NCBI GenBank assembly: GCA_004151065.3 | Contig: NWUY0300012967.1 | Coordinates: 12,728-38,973, forward strand | Origin: Larix sibirica | Lineage: Eukaryota; Streptophyta; Pinopsida; Pinales; Pinaceae | Length of the DNA: 26,246 bases | Direction of reading: 5' to 3' | Shown here: piece by piece, positions 1-9,638 of the stretch | Position numbering within the stretch: the stretch's first letter is position 1 | Layout: each line of letters starts with the position of its first letter | Made by a program: the position numbers and the translations under genes | The notes under the pieces: model-generated | Seen by the model: the letters and a program-made list of their open reading frames with translations, nothing else | Database searches by the model: none | Told to the model about the DNA's origin: nothing

Positions 1-591
1 TTCCAAAGTCTTTCTCTCATTCTACAATTTTCTCCACCAGAGTGTCAAATTTGAGGTCTTTTATATGGTCACTAGCTTGAGTGACTCAAAATAGTGTGAA
101 TATGTGGGGTAAAGGAACTTCATGAAGGTAGTGAGAGAAAGGTCTACTTTCACACTAGTAGCATCAATGTTATGCATAATGTATTTGATTTTATATGCCA
201 CAACCATGGGATCATTATCCTTTAACTCTAGGTTGAAGAGTTACAACAACAATTGAATTAGCTCCAATTTTGAGGTCCAGTCATACAAATCTTTCATATT
301 CTTTAAAGCATCATAAGAATTCTTAGAAGATGAGATATTCTGACTCACCTCTTCACTTATTGTAGCATTAATCAATTCATATGTGTTCTTATATCTATTC
401 TTCCATATGGTAAGCTCTTTGTTTGTTGTATGTTCTTTTGGTGCAATACCACCCTCTCCTTCACAATTTTCATCCCATAAATCATTAGAGATGAGGGTGT
501 GCTTGATATTCCTTAACCATTCTAGATATTTGTCTTTTCCACTAATCACCATTCCGATAATAGAAACCAGAGAATGCATCTTCAATAACAA
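1..591 (-). pseudogene. Copia retrotransposon gag fragment (UBN2/retrotran_gag_2 type)
   Basis: Read on the minus strand from 591, a 116-codon open frame matches the gag of plant Copia elements. It begins with a WLRNIKHTL motif and continues with the pattern ELTIWKNRYKNTYELI, then EEVSQNISSSKNSYDALKNM and KDLYDWTSKLELIQLL. These are the conserved blocks of the UBN2 (gag-polypeptide of LTR Copia-type) family. The frame meets a TAA at 241 but the same frame stays readable beyond it (FNLELKDNDPMV, then FLYPTYSHYFESL) to a second stop near 60. It then shifts frame into FDTLVEKIVE with a further stop, and runs off the left edge. The family normally packages retrotransposon RNA in cytoplasmic particles. 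With at least three stops and one frameshift this copy is dead. The likely start codon is the ATG at 579-577. The rest of the element would lie to the left. Confidence 0.82.
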
Positions 592-1727
592 AATAACTTA
601 GGAAACAAGTCTTCAAAGTCAACTATATCGTCTACAATAGTACAATCTCATGAAATTACACTAAGGAATAACACATGGACATGAATATGAAGTAGTTTTA
701 TAATAATGCTCCAAAATACCTGGCAATAGATCTTCACCTTTTGCAAATCATTTACATGTTTGGGTTAGACATAGACCTTGGTAACACAAGTGGCCAGACC
801 ATAGTTAAATAGGAACTTGGTGCAATAATGAGAATTTAAATGAAGGAAATACAAAATATTATTTAACAAAAAAGAATAATCATGGGCCTATGGATTTGTT
901 GAAAGACTCCACCATTCTTCTATTATATTACCGGGGTTTCTTGCTAACAATAGCATTTGTGGGGATGGATTTCATCATTTCATTTGTGAGAGAGTCCACT
1001 AGACTAGGTTTATGGGAGAGCACAACAATGGATTAATAGAATGGAATGAGGCTTGTGGAAACATATTTATGGGAGAAAAAAACATGCCAATTCACCTCAA
1101 TATGTTGTATATATAATACTAAGCCTTCAAAAATGTCAGTGAGTGAAAATAATAAAAACCCAAGGCAATAGAACATGAACTTAGAAGAATACATGTAATC
1201 CCCAGTGCTAGTTATCAGTGCATTGGATGCAACAGGTGTCCACAGATAAGCCTCACTTACATCACACATAAATCAAACTCTATGTAATATATTTTCAATG
1301 AAATAAATATTTATACAAGTTAAACATTTTAATACCATCTAGGGAACCACACACCAAGGAAATGGTGCCATTGACCATAAGGTAAGGTAATTAGAGATAA
1401 AATCCTTAGAGCTTGGAAAACATGGGATTTTGATTCTCTACTTGAGTAATGAAGGCCTCTTTCATTAATGTCAATAGAACCATCTCAACATTCCAAGTAG
1501 CAATTTAATCTAACCCAAATCGAATAATGAGAAGCAACACAACTGTGAATGTGGAATTTAGGTGAGGTTTGTTTAAAAAATTGTGCAACATCTATCAATC
1601 ACACTTTGGACAAGAGTAAAAAAACAAGTACACAAAGGGAGTAGAGAGGCATATACACAAAGATACAAGCACACGGAAGCTAGGTTATGAGTAGTACTAG
1701 GTTGTGGATTCATGTAGTGGTAAGGTG
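592..1727. other. unassigned AT-rich spacer
   Basis: No coding region or RNA gene is recognised. A 78-codon minus-strand frame at 1033-1269 shows no motif I know. By position the stretch could hold the 5' leader or LTR of the Copia element whose gag lies at 1-591, but I found no primer binding site or LTR boundary to support that. Confidence 0.5.
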
Positions 1728-2345
1728 TAATGCCCCAAATTATATAAAAAATACCCCAAAAAACTTTAAAATAAATAAACTAAGTAGCAATAATAAGTAC
1801 CAATTACGACTAAAAAAACCCACATTATATATAATGATAACGGACCATAAAATGAAATAATTATCCTTAATTTTTTTTTGTTTTAACTTCAAATAAAATT
1901 CAACCAGCATAGATCCATCTTAAACCCAGATCTATCAAGCACCGAGAGGGATCCAATTTCTTGAGGTNTGTCAGGTCTAGGATGAGCACGGAAGGAGTTA
2001 CACATCCACCCCTACTAGGCTGTAGAATGCACCTCTCGGCACTACAACCATAGATCCATCTAAAAGGGGATATACTAAGCACCAGGAGGGATCAAATCTC
2101 CCTGAGATGCAAATCCTTCCTGAACATTTGCACTATGGACATTATTCACATGTGTAATGCAATGTTTCGGGTTTTAATTTATCTAATCTATGTAGTTTTA
2201 TGTATATGTCGTCCTAAATGTTTTAAATCTAATTTGAGCCGACATTTTTTTTTTAAAAGGACACATGTCAGTGCTAGGATGAGCATGGAAGGAGTTACAC
2301 ATCCACCCCCTACTCGGTTGTAGAATTCATTGGGGCAATAATAGT
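1728..2345. mobile_element. LTR fragment, Ty3/gypsy-like family, with internal duplication
   Basis: The stretch opens with TGTAATGCCCCAAATTAT, a terminus typical of plant gypsy LTRs. It shares several diverged blocks, in the same order, with the gypsy LTR at 4675-4870: the CCAGCATAGATCCATC block, TTTCTTGAGGT, a block like ACACATCCACCCC..ACT.GG.TGTAGAAT, and a GGGCAATAATAG block. Two diverged copies of this internal module lie in tandem (about 1908-2041 and 2049-2330). In the first an N at 1968 stands where the second has about 155 more bases. Orientation is unsure because both ends of such LTRs read TGTAA/TTACA. No coding sequence follows, so it is a solo or truncated LTR. Confidence 0.5.
1968..1968. 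other. assembly gap shown as one N
   Basis: The N lies inside the first of two tandem LTR modules. The sister module carries about 155 bases at the same point that are absent here, so the N probably hides missing sequence and not one ambiguous base. Confidence 0.6.
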
Positions 2346-2873
2346 TAAAGATATTATAGATGCTCAAAGTATTTTTATATTAAAATTGTTTTTGATTGTT
2401 ATTAACTTATTTTTCCTTAGATTTAATGATGATGATGGTGATGGTTAACTTCCATTGATACCAACTTGATCTATGAGGCCATGGATTGTTGTACACTTTT
2501 ATTTCTATGTTCAAAAAGCTTAAAAAGAAGTGTTCTTAGGTTGCCATAGTTTCGGCAAGTTAGAAGATTATGGAGGTTTGTATTGTAACAAAGATTATGA
2601 AACTTGTATTAAATGTGGGCATGACACTTCAAGAGAAAATGACTTTCATCGTCAACACTGAGTGTCACAAGATATGGCAAATCCTTTCCACCCATTGTAT
2701 TTTACGCGTTGTCGAATACCTATTTCATCATAAAACTCATAAAAATTTGTTTTTATCTTAGCATGTGTCAACTTTCATTTAATAATTATCATTGATAACT
2801 ATTCTCTTTACCAGTTTAACAATTAAATTATGATAAATTTTTCGGCTTGTCATAACACATTAAACTATAATCC
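2346..2873. other. unassigned spacer upstream of the CCCH gene
   Basis: AT-rich sequence without a recognisable gene, RNA or element boundary. A 63-codon plus-strand frame at 2570-2761 shows no motif. It may include distal promoter sequence for the gene at 3208. Confidence 0.5.
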
Positions 2874-2947
2874 ATGAATTAAAACATTTCCCGTTACCAT
2901 TACGTCGACTATGAGTTAAAACATTTCCATTAGCATTACGTCGACCT
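2874..2947 (+). repeat. two 37-bp direct repeats with an ACGTCGAC core
   Basis: Two adjacent units (2874-2910 and 2911-2947) share the order ATGA.TTAAAACATTTCC, then TTACGTCGAC. They differ at a few positions. Each carries an ACGT core of the kind bound by plant bZIP factors, and sits about 260-330 bp upstream of the CCCH start codon. A promoter role is inference from position only. Confidence 0.6.
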
Positions 2948-3067
2948 TGTTCCACAATACACAATATGCTATGGTAATGGAACCGTGCATTTGATCTATC
3001 CTTTTCTTTTAATAATTACACCGTCATGCCTTTGTAAGTGTGTCTCATTTGAAACATTACGACCAAA

Positions 3068-3085
3068 ATGGAATTCTCCGAATAG
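3068..3085 (+). promoter_or_regulatory. upstream ORF 1, five codons (MEFSE)
   Basis: ATG GAA TTC TCC GAA TAG, with A at -3 and G at +4, a strong plant start context. It lies in the first copy of a 28-bp perfect direct repeat (3068-3095), 140 bp before the CCCH start. If transcription begins upstream of here, it would lie in the 5' leader and could reduce translation of the main frame. Transcription start is unknown. Confidence 0.4.
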
Positions 3086-3109
3086 AGCCGTTGTGTTCTT
3101 CTTGAAACT

Positions 3110-3127
3110 ATGGAATTCTCCGAATAG
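3110..3127 (+). promoter_or_regulatory. upstream ORF 2, identical to uORF 1
   Basis: The same five-codon frame is repeated exactly 42 bp downstream, in the second copy of the 28-bp repeat (3110-3137), again with A at -3 and G at +4. It ends 80 bp before the CCCH start codon. Two identical minimal uORFs could come from simple duplication without function. Confidence 0.4.
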
Positions 3128-3207
3128 AGCCGTTGTGGGCAGAACATTATAAGTTCTTGATTATTCAACTGCCCGTGGCATTCAAATTCCCAACCCTAGA
3201 AGCAAAT

Positions 3208-3761
3208 ATGGCAATGGAAGCTGGAGTAGGCCGTGGGCATGGACGCTGCAATAGCGATATTCGGTACAGAACCAGAGCTTGTCATTTTATGATTTCTGTT
3301 GGGTTTTGTGACAGTACAAGCTGCACCTTCGCCCATCGAGCAGAGGAACTGAGCCACCTTACTTATTACAAAACCGAACTCTGTCAAGAGTATGCCAGGA
3401 AAGGCAATTGTAACTTTCGTTCGTTGTGCAGATTTGCCCACGGGGTCAGGGAGCTCAAGAAGCCCAGGGAGCTCAAGAAGCGCAGGTATTCATGGCAGAA
3501 TTGTTAATCATAGTCCTTTTTTCTTAACTTTTGTTGTTTCTGTGCTCGTTTAATGGATGGAGTTACAGGAACTTGAACGTTGAACTGTACAAAACCAAAC
3601 TCTGTCGCTTTTTCCCTGCCTGCCGTAGTGGTTCCTACTGCAACTTTGCCCACGGAAGGAAAGAGCTGAGGGAGGTTCCTACTGCAACTTTGCCCACGGA
3701 AGGAAAGAGCGGAGGGAATGAAGAGATGAGGGAGCTTCGTCCAGTTGATAACGGTATTTGA
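3208..3761 (+). CDS. three-finger CCCH zinc-finger protein, two exons
   Basis: Exon 1 is 3208-3485, the intron 3486-3568 (83 bp, GT..AG, AT-rich), exon 2 3569-3761; together 156 residues. I chose the ATG at 3208 (context AATATGGC); an in-frame frame continues upstream to 3133 but has no ATG. Finger 1 (about residues 25-45) is C-x8-C-x4-C-x3-H, finger 2 is C-x8-C-x5-C-x3-H, finger 3, coded by exon 2, is a shorter C-x5-C-x5-C-x3-H. Each follows a YRTRAC, YKTELC or YKTKLC lead-in, the hallmark of tristetraprolin-type fingers. Known members bind RNA, often AU-rich 3' UTRs, and act in mRNA decay or translation; that role here is inference. An in-frame 18-bp duplication (3447-3482) gives RELKKPRELKKR between fingers 2 and 3. 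A 44-bp duplication shifts the reading frame after finger 3. It is much shorter than most plant CCCH proteins and lacks ankyrin, KH or RRM domains. Gene model is likely; expression is unknown. Confidence 0.78.
3630..3717 (+). repeat. 44-bp tandem duplication inside CCCH exon 2
   Basis: Units 3630-3673 and 3674-3717 differ at one base (CTGAGGGA against CGGAGGGA). The length is not a multiple of three, so the second unit is read in another frame. The first gives CNFAHGRKEL of finger 3, the second gives TATLPTEGKSGG. The same pair lies at 14127-14214 in the second scaffold copy. Confidence 0.95.
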
Positions 3762-4674
3762 ATATTGACAGAAACCGAGATGTGGTGGATTTAAAGAACT
3801 GATCAGAGGCGATGTGATAGGAACTCTTTGCATTTCCGGAACATTGAAGTTATTGTTTGGAAGTAGACATATCTCTTTGCATTTCCAGAACAATAAAGAG
3901 TTCTCTGTAAAGATATTGAAGTTATGATTTGTGAGATAATGGTTGGAACTAGACAATGACTGAATTTAGAATTATATGGGTTTTAAATTATATAATGGAT
4001 GTGTTTTTCTTGCCAACTGGCCAGACTTCAACCTGGTACTGGGTGGAGCAGATAACAATTTAATAATTCAATCATTTGGACTAAACTCAATTGATCATAA
4101 ATGTAGCTTTTGTCACATTTATTATATATGATTATTTATTTATTTTTATATATTTTATGATGTTATATTAGAAAAATTAACTATCATATTAAAATAAATT
4201 AAATTGTTTTAAAGTTTCAAACTCCTTGATGAATTATTAATGAATTATGATTTACTGTTAATTGTCCATTTGAGTGTTACATAAAAAATGGTTTTGATAT
4301 ATCTTTATTTACATACAGTAAGATATATAAATTAATCAACATGTATTTGGTATATACTTAACAAGATATCATAAAGACATTTTGTATAATTTTTTATGCG
4401 GTAAATGTTTTATTGTAATGAGGGAAGCTAGATTAAAGTGGAACTTATTATAATTCTTATGGTTAATATTAATGTTTTATGTAATTGTGTTTTTTTCAGG
4501 AAAAAAAATTAATGTTTTATGTGATAAATTAGAAAACTGGTAGGTTAAGGTGTATCTTACAATTTTTCTTTTCCAAAAATTTATTATACATTTGATTTAA
4601 TGAAAATGAATTGTATAGAATTTTATACTACAATACCCTAATCATAACAATGAATGCATAATTACTTTTTTATT
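3762..4674. other. 3' flank of the CCCH gene, AT-rich spacer
   Basis: An AATAAA at 3892-3897, 131 bp after the stop codon, is a candidate poly(A) signal. A 14-bp word CTCTTTGCATTTCC occurs at 3824 and 3873. Beyond 3960 the sequence is very AT-rich without recognisable genes. The left end of the gypsy LTR may lie somewhere from about 4480 onward but could not be fixed. Confidence 0.5.
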
Positions 4675-5688
4675 ACCAGCATAGATCCATCATAAATGCA
4701 TTGAGAGCCATCTAATTTCTTGAGGTGTTATTTTCTTAATGAATTTTTATTTGGTTTTAATTTTTATTTTATGAGCGGTTTGACATCGTTACATAATTTT
4801 GACATAACATTACACCTCTCCCCCCATACTGGGTTGTAAGCACCTCGCTACTCTCGGTGCAATAATAAGGGTTCAAGAATACTTGTAGGAGCATATTTTT
4901 GGGGGGATGGAACTTATTGTAATTTGATTAACATCCCAAGGTGCACCAACCAAAAATAGTCACAACAATTTGGGAAACAACTCTCCACCCAACCAAACCC
5001 TTAGCAGAAGTTGAGGCCCTCAATCCCTCAGCAACTAACTCTATGCCAAACCTGGTAAGCGCTCACTCTCCTCCTCCACCACTATGAACTCTGATTCCCA
5101 CTTCCTCAGTCACCTCCTCCCAATAGGGAACTCACCAGAACAACAAAACTTCTCCCAACCCCATACAATATAGAAAAACCTCCAAAAAGATCCCCCTACC
5201 AACAGGACCAACCCCCTTTTTATCCTCAAATTTCTAATTTTTCATTTTCTTAATTTTGCATGAATTACACCACTTGTCATCCATGCACTTAATACAAATT
5301 ATAGTTAATTGATATATTTTTTATAACTAAACTGAGTTTTAATATTAATGCACACTTTCCTTTTTATTTATATATAAATTAAATATTTACTTAGTATGTT
5401 TGGAGTGTTACATACTCCCTCCTTCCAAAAAATTTGTTCCGAAGTTATAACCCCATAGAGGCAAAACAAAGACTTACACAATCAGATATATGGGTAACTA
5501 ATACTATTATGAAGATGACATATTTATATGTTTGGCCATCACACATAAATCCCCCACTTGCACTAATACAATCATGCTACCTTAAGTTATGACATGCTCT
5601 TTATTAATTTCCCACGTGTCTAATATGCATTCAATCATGTAATTATGAATCAATCTTATTACACACTCATGCACCAATTAATGTCAAA

Positions 5689-5719
<31 letters not shown>

Positions 5720-5735
5720 AAGTCAACACTTCACA
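4675..5735 (-). mobile_element. 3' LTR of the Ty3/gypsy element (copy 1)
   Basis: On the minus strand the LTR begins TGTGAAGTGTTGAC at 5735, directly after a polypurine tract, and runs leftward. It contains an (AAAT)9 tract near its start, a second purine tract and TGTAACACTCC at about 5412. Farther on are blocks shared with 1728-2345 and with 24890-25710. The left limit given is where similarity to the 1728 fragment is clear; the true end is not defined and may reach about 4480-4520. It presumably supplied promoter and poly(A) signals to the element. Confidence 0.65.
5686..5721. repeat. (AAAT)9 microsatellite
   Basis: Nine AAAT units near the start of the gypsy LTR. The copy at 16183-16218 has the same number of units, although tetranucleotide repeats usually change length quickly. 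Confidence 0.95.
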
Positions 5736-5748
5736 AACTCCCCCCTTC
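5736..5748 (-). promoter_or_regulatory. polypurine tract of the gypsy element
   Basis: Minus-strand GAAGGGGGGAGTT lies directly before the TGTGAAG of the LTR, the position where plus-strand DNA synthesis is primed in LTR retrotransposons. The equivalent in copy 2 is 16233-16245. Confidence 0.7.
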
Positions 5749-5866
5749 ATTACTCACCGTCACCTTGAGAATCATACCATATGCCACCTCCATAATCCTC
5801 CCCACCAATACTCTGGATGGTCCCACTCACCATGGAATGAGCCCTATACTAGAACTAGTTGGTGTA

Positions 5867-6145
5867 TCATACAGTAGGCATTGGAATTTCCCTATGAATG
5901 TTTTGTGGCTTAGCCACCCCCCTAGCTTCTAGTAAACCTATGACCTCATCAAAATTAACCGGAATTTGGGCCTTATCGAAATTGACCAAAATCTAGTTAT
6001 CAGTACTCCTACCCTTACATCAAGATTATTGTACCCTAGGAATCTTAAAAGGATAGCCTAAAACTCCCTCCCTATTCACAATAAGGGTACCATCCCCAAG
6101 CATAAGAATTGCTTCTCCATATGGCTCCCCCAAAATGAAAATATA
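5867..6145 (-). pseudogene. degenerate coding-like stretches between pol and the 3' LTR
   Basis: Two minus-strand frames look protein-coding by composition. At 6145-6026 a 39-codon frame includes GEAILMLGDGTLIVNREG and YPFKIPR. At 5992-5867 a 41-codon frame includes NFDKAQIPVNFDEVIGLLEA and PQNIHREIPMPT. A third open stretch near 5850-5755 ends at the polypurine tract. Stops and frame changes separate them. They lie about 600 bp after the end of pol, where some plant retroelements carry an extra frame. I recognise no family. The copy 2 equivalent is 16364-16642. Confidence 0.35.
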
Positions 6146-6750
6146 TCAAATCGTGGACTTCTAGAACTATTTAAAGGAAAAATAACTATTAGCATAGAGT
6201 TAGTTGTTGAGTTTGTTCCCCAACCCATAATTTTCTTTTTTGGTATCCATTCTTATTCACGATTATGGGTCCCAACAAAATATTAGAATGATTAGGCCCC
6301 ATGAGATAATAAGATATCATATAATCCATTATGAATAATAAAACACTATAACTGGTTATCATATGTGATTATGAATATTGTCTCATCACAAGTTAATATT
6401 TGCAATAGAACATTTCATAAGTTGGCATCATGGGATAATATGTCTCATAATCTAAGTTTTACTTATAATAAAATACCAACATGAATAATCAAGCATTCTA
6501 TTGAACACCAAATCACATGAAATAACAACCCATGATATCATCATGAAAGAGTGATGCATCCTACTAAACCAATATGTCAAGAAGGACCATCATAAATTAA
6601 CAACATATTATGATATCATGTACCATACTGAATATCAACATGTAATAGCATCATATGATAAACTAAATTCCATTTGCCACCCAATACCATGATTAAGCAA
6701 CAAAATACCAAACTGAATATCATATGAAATAATAAGTATGAAACTAAGTA
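6146..6750. other. AT-rich non-coding part of the gypsy element after pol
   Basis: No protein similarity is visible. The stretch is packed with near-palindromic words around ATATCATATGATA (for example near 6310, 6355, 6605, 6645, 6715). It probably is element 3' untranslated sequence that expanded by small repeats. Confidence 0.45.
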
Positions 6751-8190
6751 TCACATGCACAAGTCAATAAATCTACTAAAAAGATAAGGAAACTCACGAT
6801 GCATAGTGTATGCATCCTCCGAGGTAGTTGAATTTGGACTATAATGGTCCCATTGGACCTTAGCTTGATCCATGATTCATCTGCACAACCATTGAGTTAT
6901 GTGGTCTAGTATACAATATGGTTAGACTTGGACAATCCCTTCCTCGAAAAGATGCAGTCTCCAATTTTAGAATATGTGAGGGGTTTGGAACGTAATTTCT
7001 AAGTATAAAAATATGAAATACATTATGAATCCTTCCTAAGTGGGATGGAAACTCAAGCATGTAAGAAAATGGTCTGATATTTTTAAGGATCCTAAATGGA
7101 TTGACAAATCTCCGAGCTAGTTTCCCTTCTACCAAATTTAAAAGGGCCCTTCGTGGGCCTCACTCAGACGAACACCATGCTACCCTCCTCATAGATTCTA
7201 TCAATATTCTCGAAATAAACATGACTTTTTTTACAGTTGTGGGATTAATCCTTTGTTTTATCATGACCTTTTGTTCCTCCATATATTGAAGTAGATTGGA
7301 GCCTTATATGGCTCGATCCTCCAGACAATCCCAACTAAGAGGAGGCCTACAAGTTCTTCCATACAAAACTTCATATGGGGTGGCATAGATGGAACTGTGG
7401 TAGTCATTATTGTAGGAAGAATCTAGCAAAGGGAGATACTTTTCCCATAGATTCTACTAGTCCATGATGCACATCCTCAACATATCCTCCATTACACGAT
7501 TAAATATTTCCATCTGACCATCAGTATTTGGATAATATGCCATATTGAAATTTAATTGGGTACTTAAGGATCCCCTTGGAGGCCCTAGTAGAACCTAAAA
7601 GTGAATCACCAGTATCTATCTTAAATAGTTTTCCGAGGGACCCCTTGTAGTTGGATTATCTCCTAAAGGAAGACATCAACAATATCCATTGCATTAAAGG
7701 TATTTTTTGTCAAAATGAAATGGACAATATTAGTGAATTTATCCATGACATGCATAATACAATCATGTCTCTAAGGGTAGTGGGTAGACCCCATTAAATC
7801 CATGGAAATCATTTTCTATTTAGTCTCAGGCATCTCATGTGGCTGAAGGAGTCCTCCTAGGTGAAAGTGTTCGACTTGGACTTGTTGACACTCCAAACAA
7901 TGAGCTACATATTGTATTATGTCCCATTTCATTCCCAACTAGAAGAATGTGTTTATCAATGATTCAAGGATATTCCTCACTCTTAGGTGGTCCAAGTATG
8001 ACATTTGATGGGATTCAACCATTACCAACCTTTGAATTTCATCAAAAATAGGAACATACATCCTTCTTTTGAATCTAAGCAAACCATCACCATCTAATGA
8101 GTACCCTTCAATCCTGGGGGATGTTGTCTTCCATTTTTCCAAGGTAGAATGAATGTGAAGGTACCATGGATCCTTTACTTGATGGATATT
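6751..8190 (-). pseudogene. Ty3/gypsy integrase with C-terminal chromodomain, decayed (copy 1)
   Basis: Integrase inserts retroelement DNA into the host genome. Minus-strand reading in several frames gives the parts in order. First comes an HHCC zinc-binding region, visible as the ESHQMSYLDH block and CLECQQ. Next is the DDE core: ISMDLM for the first Asp, a broken GVPRKTI-stop-DRY for the second, and YYPNTDGQMEIFNRVMEDML for the Glu. After YATPYEVLYGRTCRPPLSWD comes the GPF/Y-like KLARRFVNPFRILK. The frame ends with KVQWDHYSPNSTTSEDAYT and EFPYLF, the second half of a chromodomain. The 91-codon frame 6860-7135 covers the integrase C terminus. The chromodomain marks a chromovirus lineage of plants. 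More than ten stops and several shifts make it inactive. Confidence 0.88.
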
Positions 8191-8243
8191 TATTCTATCC
8201 TTGAATTCATTTATGATGGATACTATATAACCTATTTGCAGTC

Positions 8244-9400
8244 TCCTACTTAGTTCATCCACTACCATGTTTTATGTTCCCTTAATGAAGGATATTCTAA
8301 AGTCATACTAACTAATTAATTCACTCCCATGTTGTTAGCATGCGTTAATATCCTTCTAGTTGAATATGTACTCAAGACTTTGATGGTATGATTTTAATTC
8401 AAATTGGCATCCTACTAGGTAATGCTTCCACAATTTGAGGGCCATGCAACTCCTTCCAATTCTAGATCATGGGTAGCATAATTGACTTCATGACCTTTGA
8501 GCTTGAGAGAGGCATAAGCAATGACTCCATCCTCTTGCATCAAGAATGAACCTAAACCCTCTCACAATGCATTTGTAAAAAACATGAAATCCTTATCCAT
8601 GCTTGGCACTTTAAGGATTGGAGCGCTTGTCAATAATATTTTAAGCTCACTAAAGGCTTCATCACATTTATATGTCCATTCAAACTTGACCCCATTTTTC
8701 TGTAAAGTTGTGATAGGTCCCATAATTCGAGAGAATCCTTCTACAAATATCCTATAGTATCTAGCAAATCCCATAAAATTGAGAAAAACCTTGGCATTCC
8801 TAGGATTCATCCAACTTAATATGGTTTCAATCTTTCCTCAATCTATTCAGATTCCTTTTCCACTAATTATGTGTCCCCAATATTGGATCTCTTTTTGAAA
8901 GAAGGAATATTTAGTGAACTTACCATATAATTTTTTCTCTCTAAGGCATTGAAGTACCAATCTTAAGTGATCCTAATGCTTTCATTCATTACGTGAGTAT
9001 ATGAGGATGTATTCAAGGAAGTTACACGTGTATGCATAGATACATATACTTTTAGAACACAATATTCATCAGTTTCATAAAGGCTACTGATGCATTCGAC
9101 AATCCAAAGGGTACTACTATAAACTCAAACTGTCCAAACCTTTTATGGGATAGATTTTTCAAAATATATTCTTCCTTAATCCTTAATTGATGGAAACCTG
9201 ATCGTAGGTCAATTTTAGAGAATACCGATGCCCCTCTCAACTGATCAAATAAGTCATCGATACGAGACATATGATATTGGTTCCAGATGGTTTCCTTATT
9301 CAAATATCAGTAATAAATGCACATACAAAGGGTACCATCCTTCCTTTTAACAAATATTATTGGAATCCCTAGGATGATACACTGGGCCAGATCAACCCTT
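8244..9400 (-). pseudogene. Ty3/gypsy reverse transcriptase and RNase H, decayed (copy 1)
   Basis: The minus strand reads VKRKDGTLCM, then [20 protein letters not shown], then [19 protein letters not shown] (RT motif A, Asp kept) and [17 protein letters not shown] (motif B). Motif C, normally FIDDILVYS, is FLEYILIYS at 9009-9020, so both catalytic Asp residues are lost. The thumb and connection follow (MGFARYYRIFVEGFSRI, then FEWTYKCDEAFSEL). RNase H is seen as [20 protein letters not shown] and ends in VVDELSRR where the family has VADALSRR. The enzyme copies retroelement RNA into DNA and removes the RNA. Stops interrupt it at several points. The copy 2 counterpart is 18741-19897. Confidence 0.9.
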
Positions 9401-9638
9401 GGTCAATGAGTTCTGAGAGTTGTATTCTTAATTAATTACATTATGGAACTGTCATTCGATAATGTGTCTTGGATACTAGTTCTGTACCAGGTTTTAGGGT
9501 TACGATAAAGTCAAAATATCATACTAGAGGTAACCTTGGTCACTCAGGGAGAAAGACATCTACAAACTCATAAAGGATTGGGTGTGATTCTATGCATGTG
9601 CTATTTTTTTCACTCACTACTTCCACAACATAAATTTT

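Noticed and set aside
1033-1269. 78-codon minus-strand frame as a small gene
   Set aside because: No motif, no homologous block in the window and no supporting signals; a chance frame in AT-rich DNA is as likely.
2450-2475. TTGGTATCAATGG on the minus strand as a tRNA-Met primer binding site
   Set aside because: The match to TGGTATCAGAG breaks after eight bases and no LTR end lies beside it.
3068-3137. Heat-shock element in GAATTCTCCGAA
   Set aside because: The GAA and TTC units lack the two-base spacing of the nGAAnnTTCn pattern.
3504-3956. 150-codon minus-strand frame, also at 14001-14453
   Set aside because: It lies antisense to CCCH exon 2 and its 3' flank, shows no known motif and no gene-like context. 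The sense strand has zinc fingers and matching splice sites.
5401-5426. TGTAACACTCC after GGAAGGAGGGAG taken as the gypsy LTR start
   Set aside because: Similarity with the other LTR continues past this point, and a better polypurine tract with an LTR start lies at 5735. It is more likely a purine-rich tract within the LTR.
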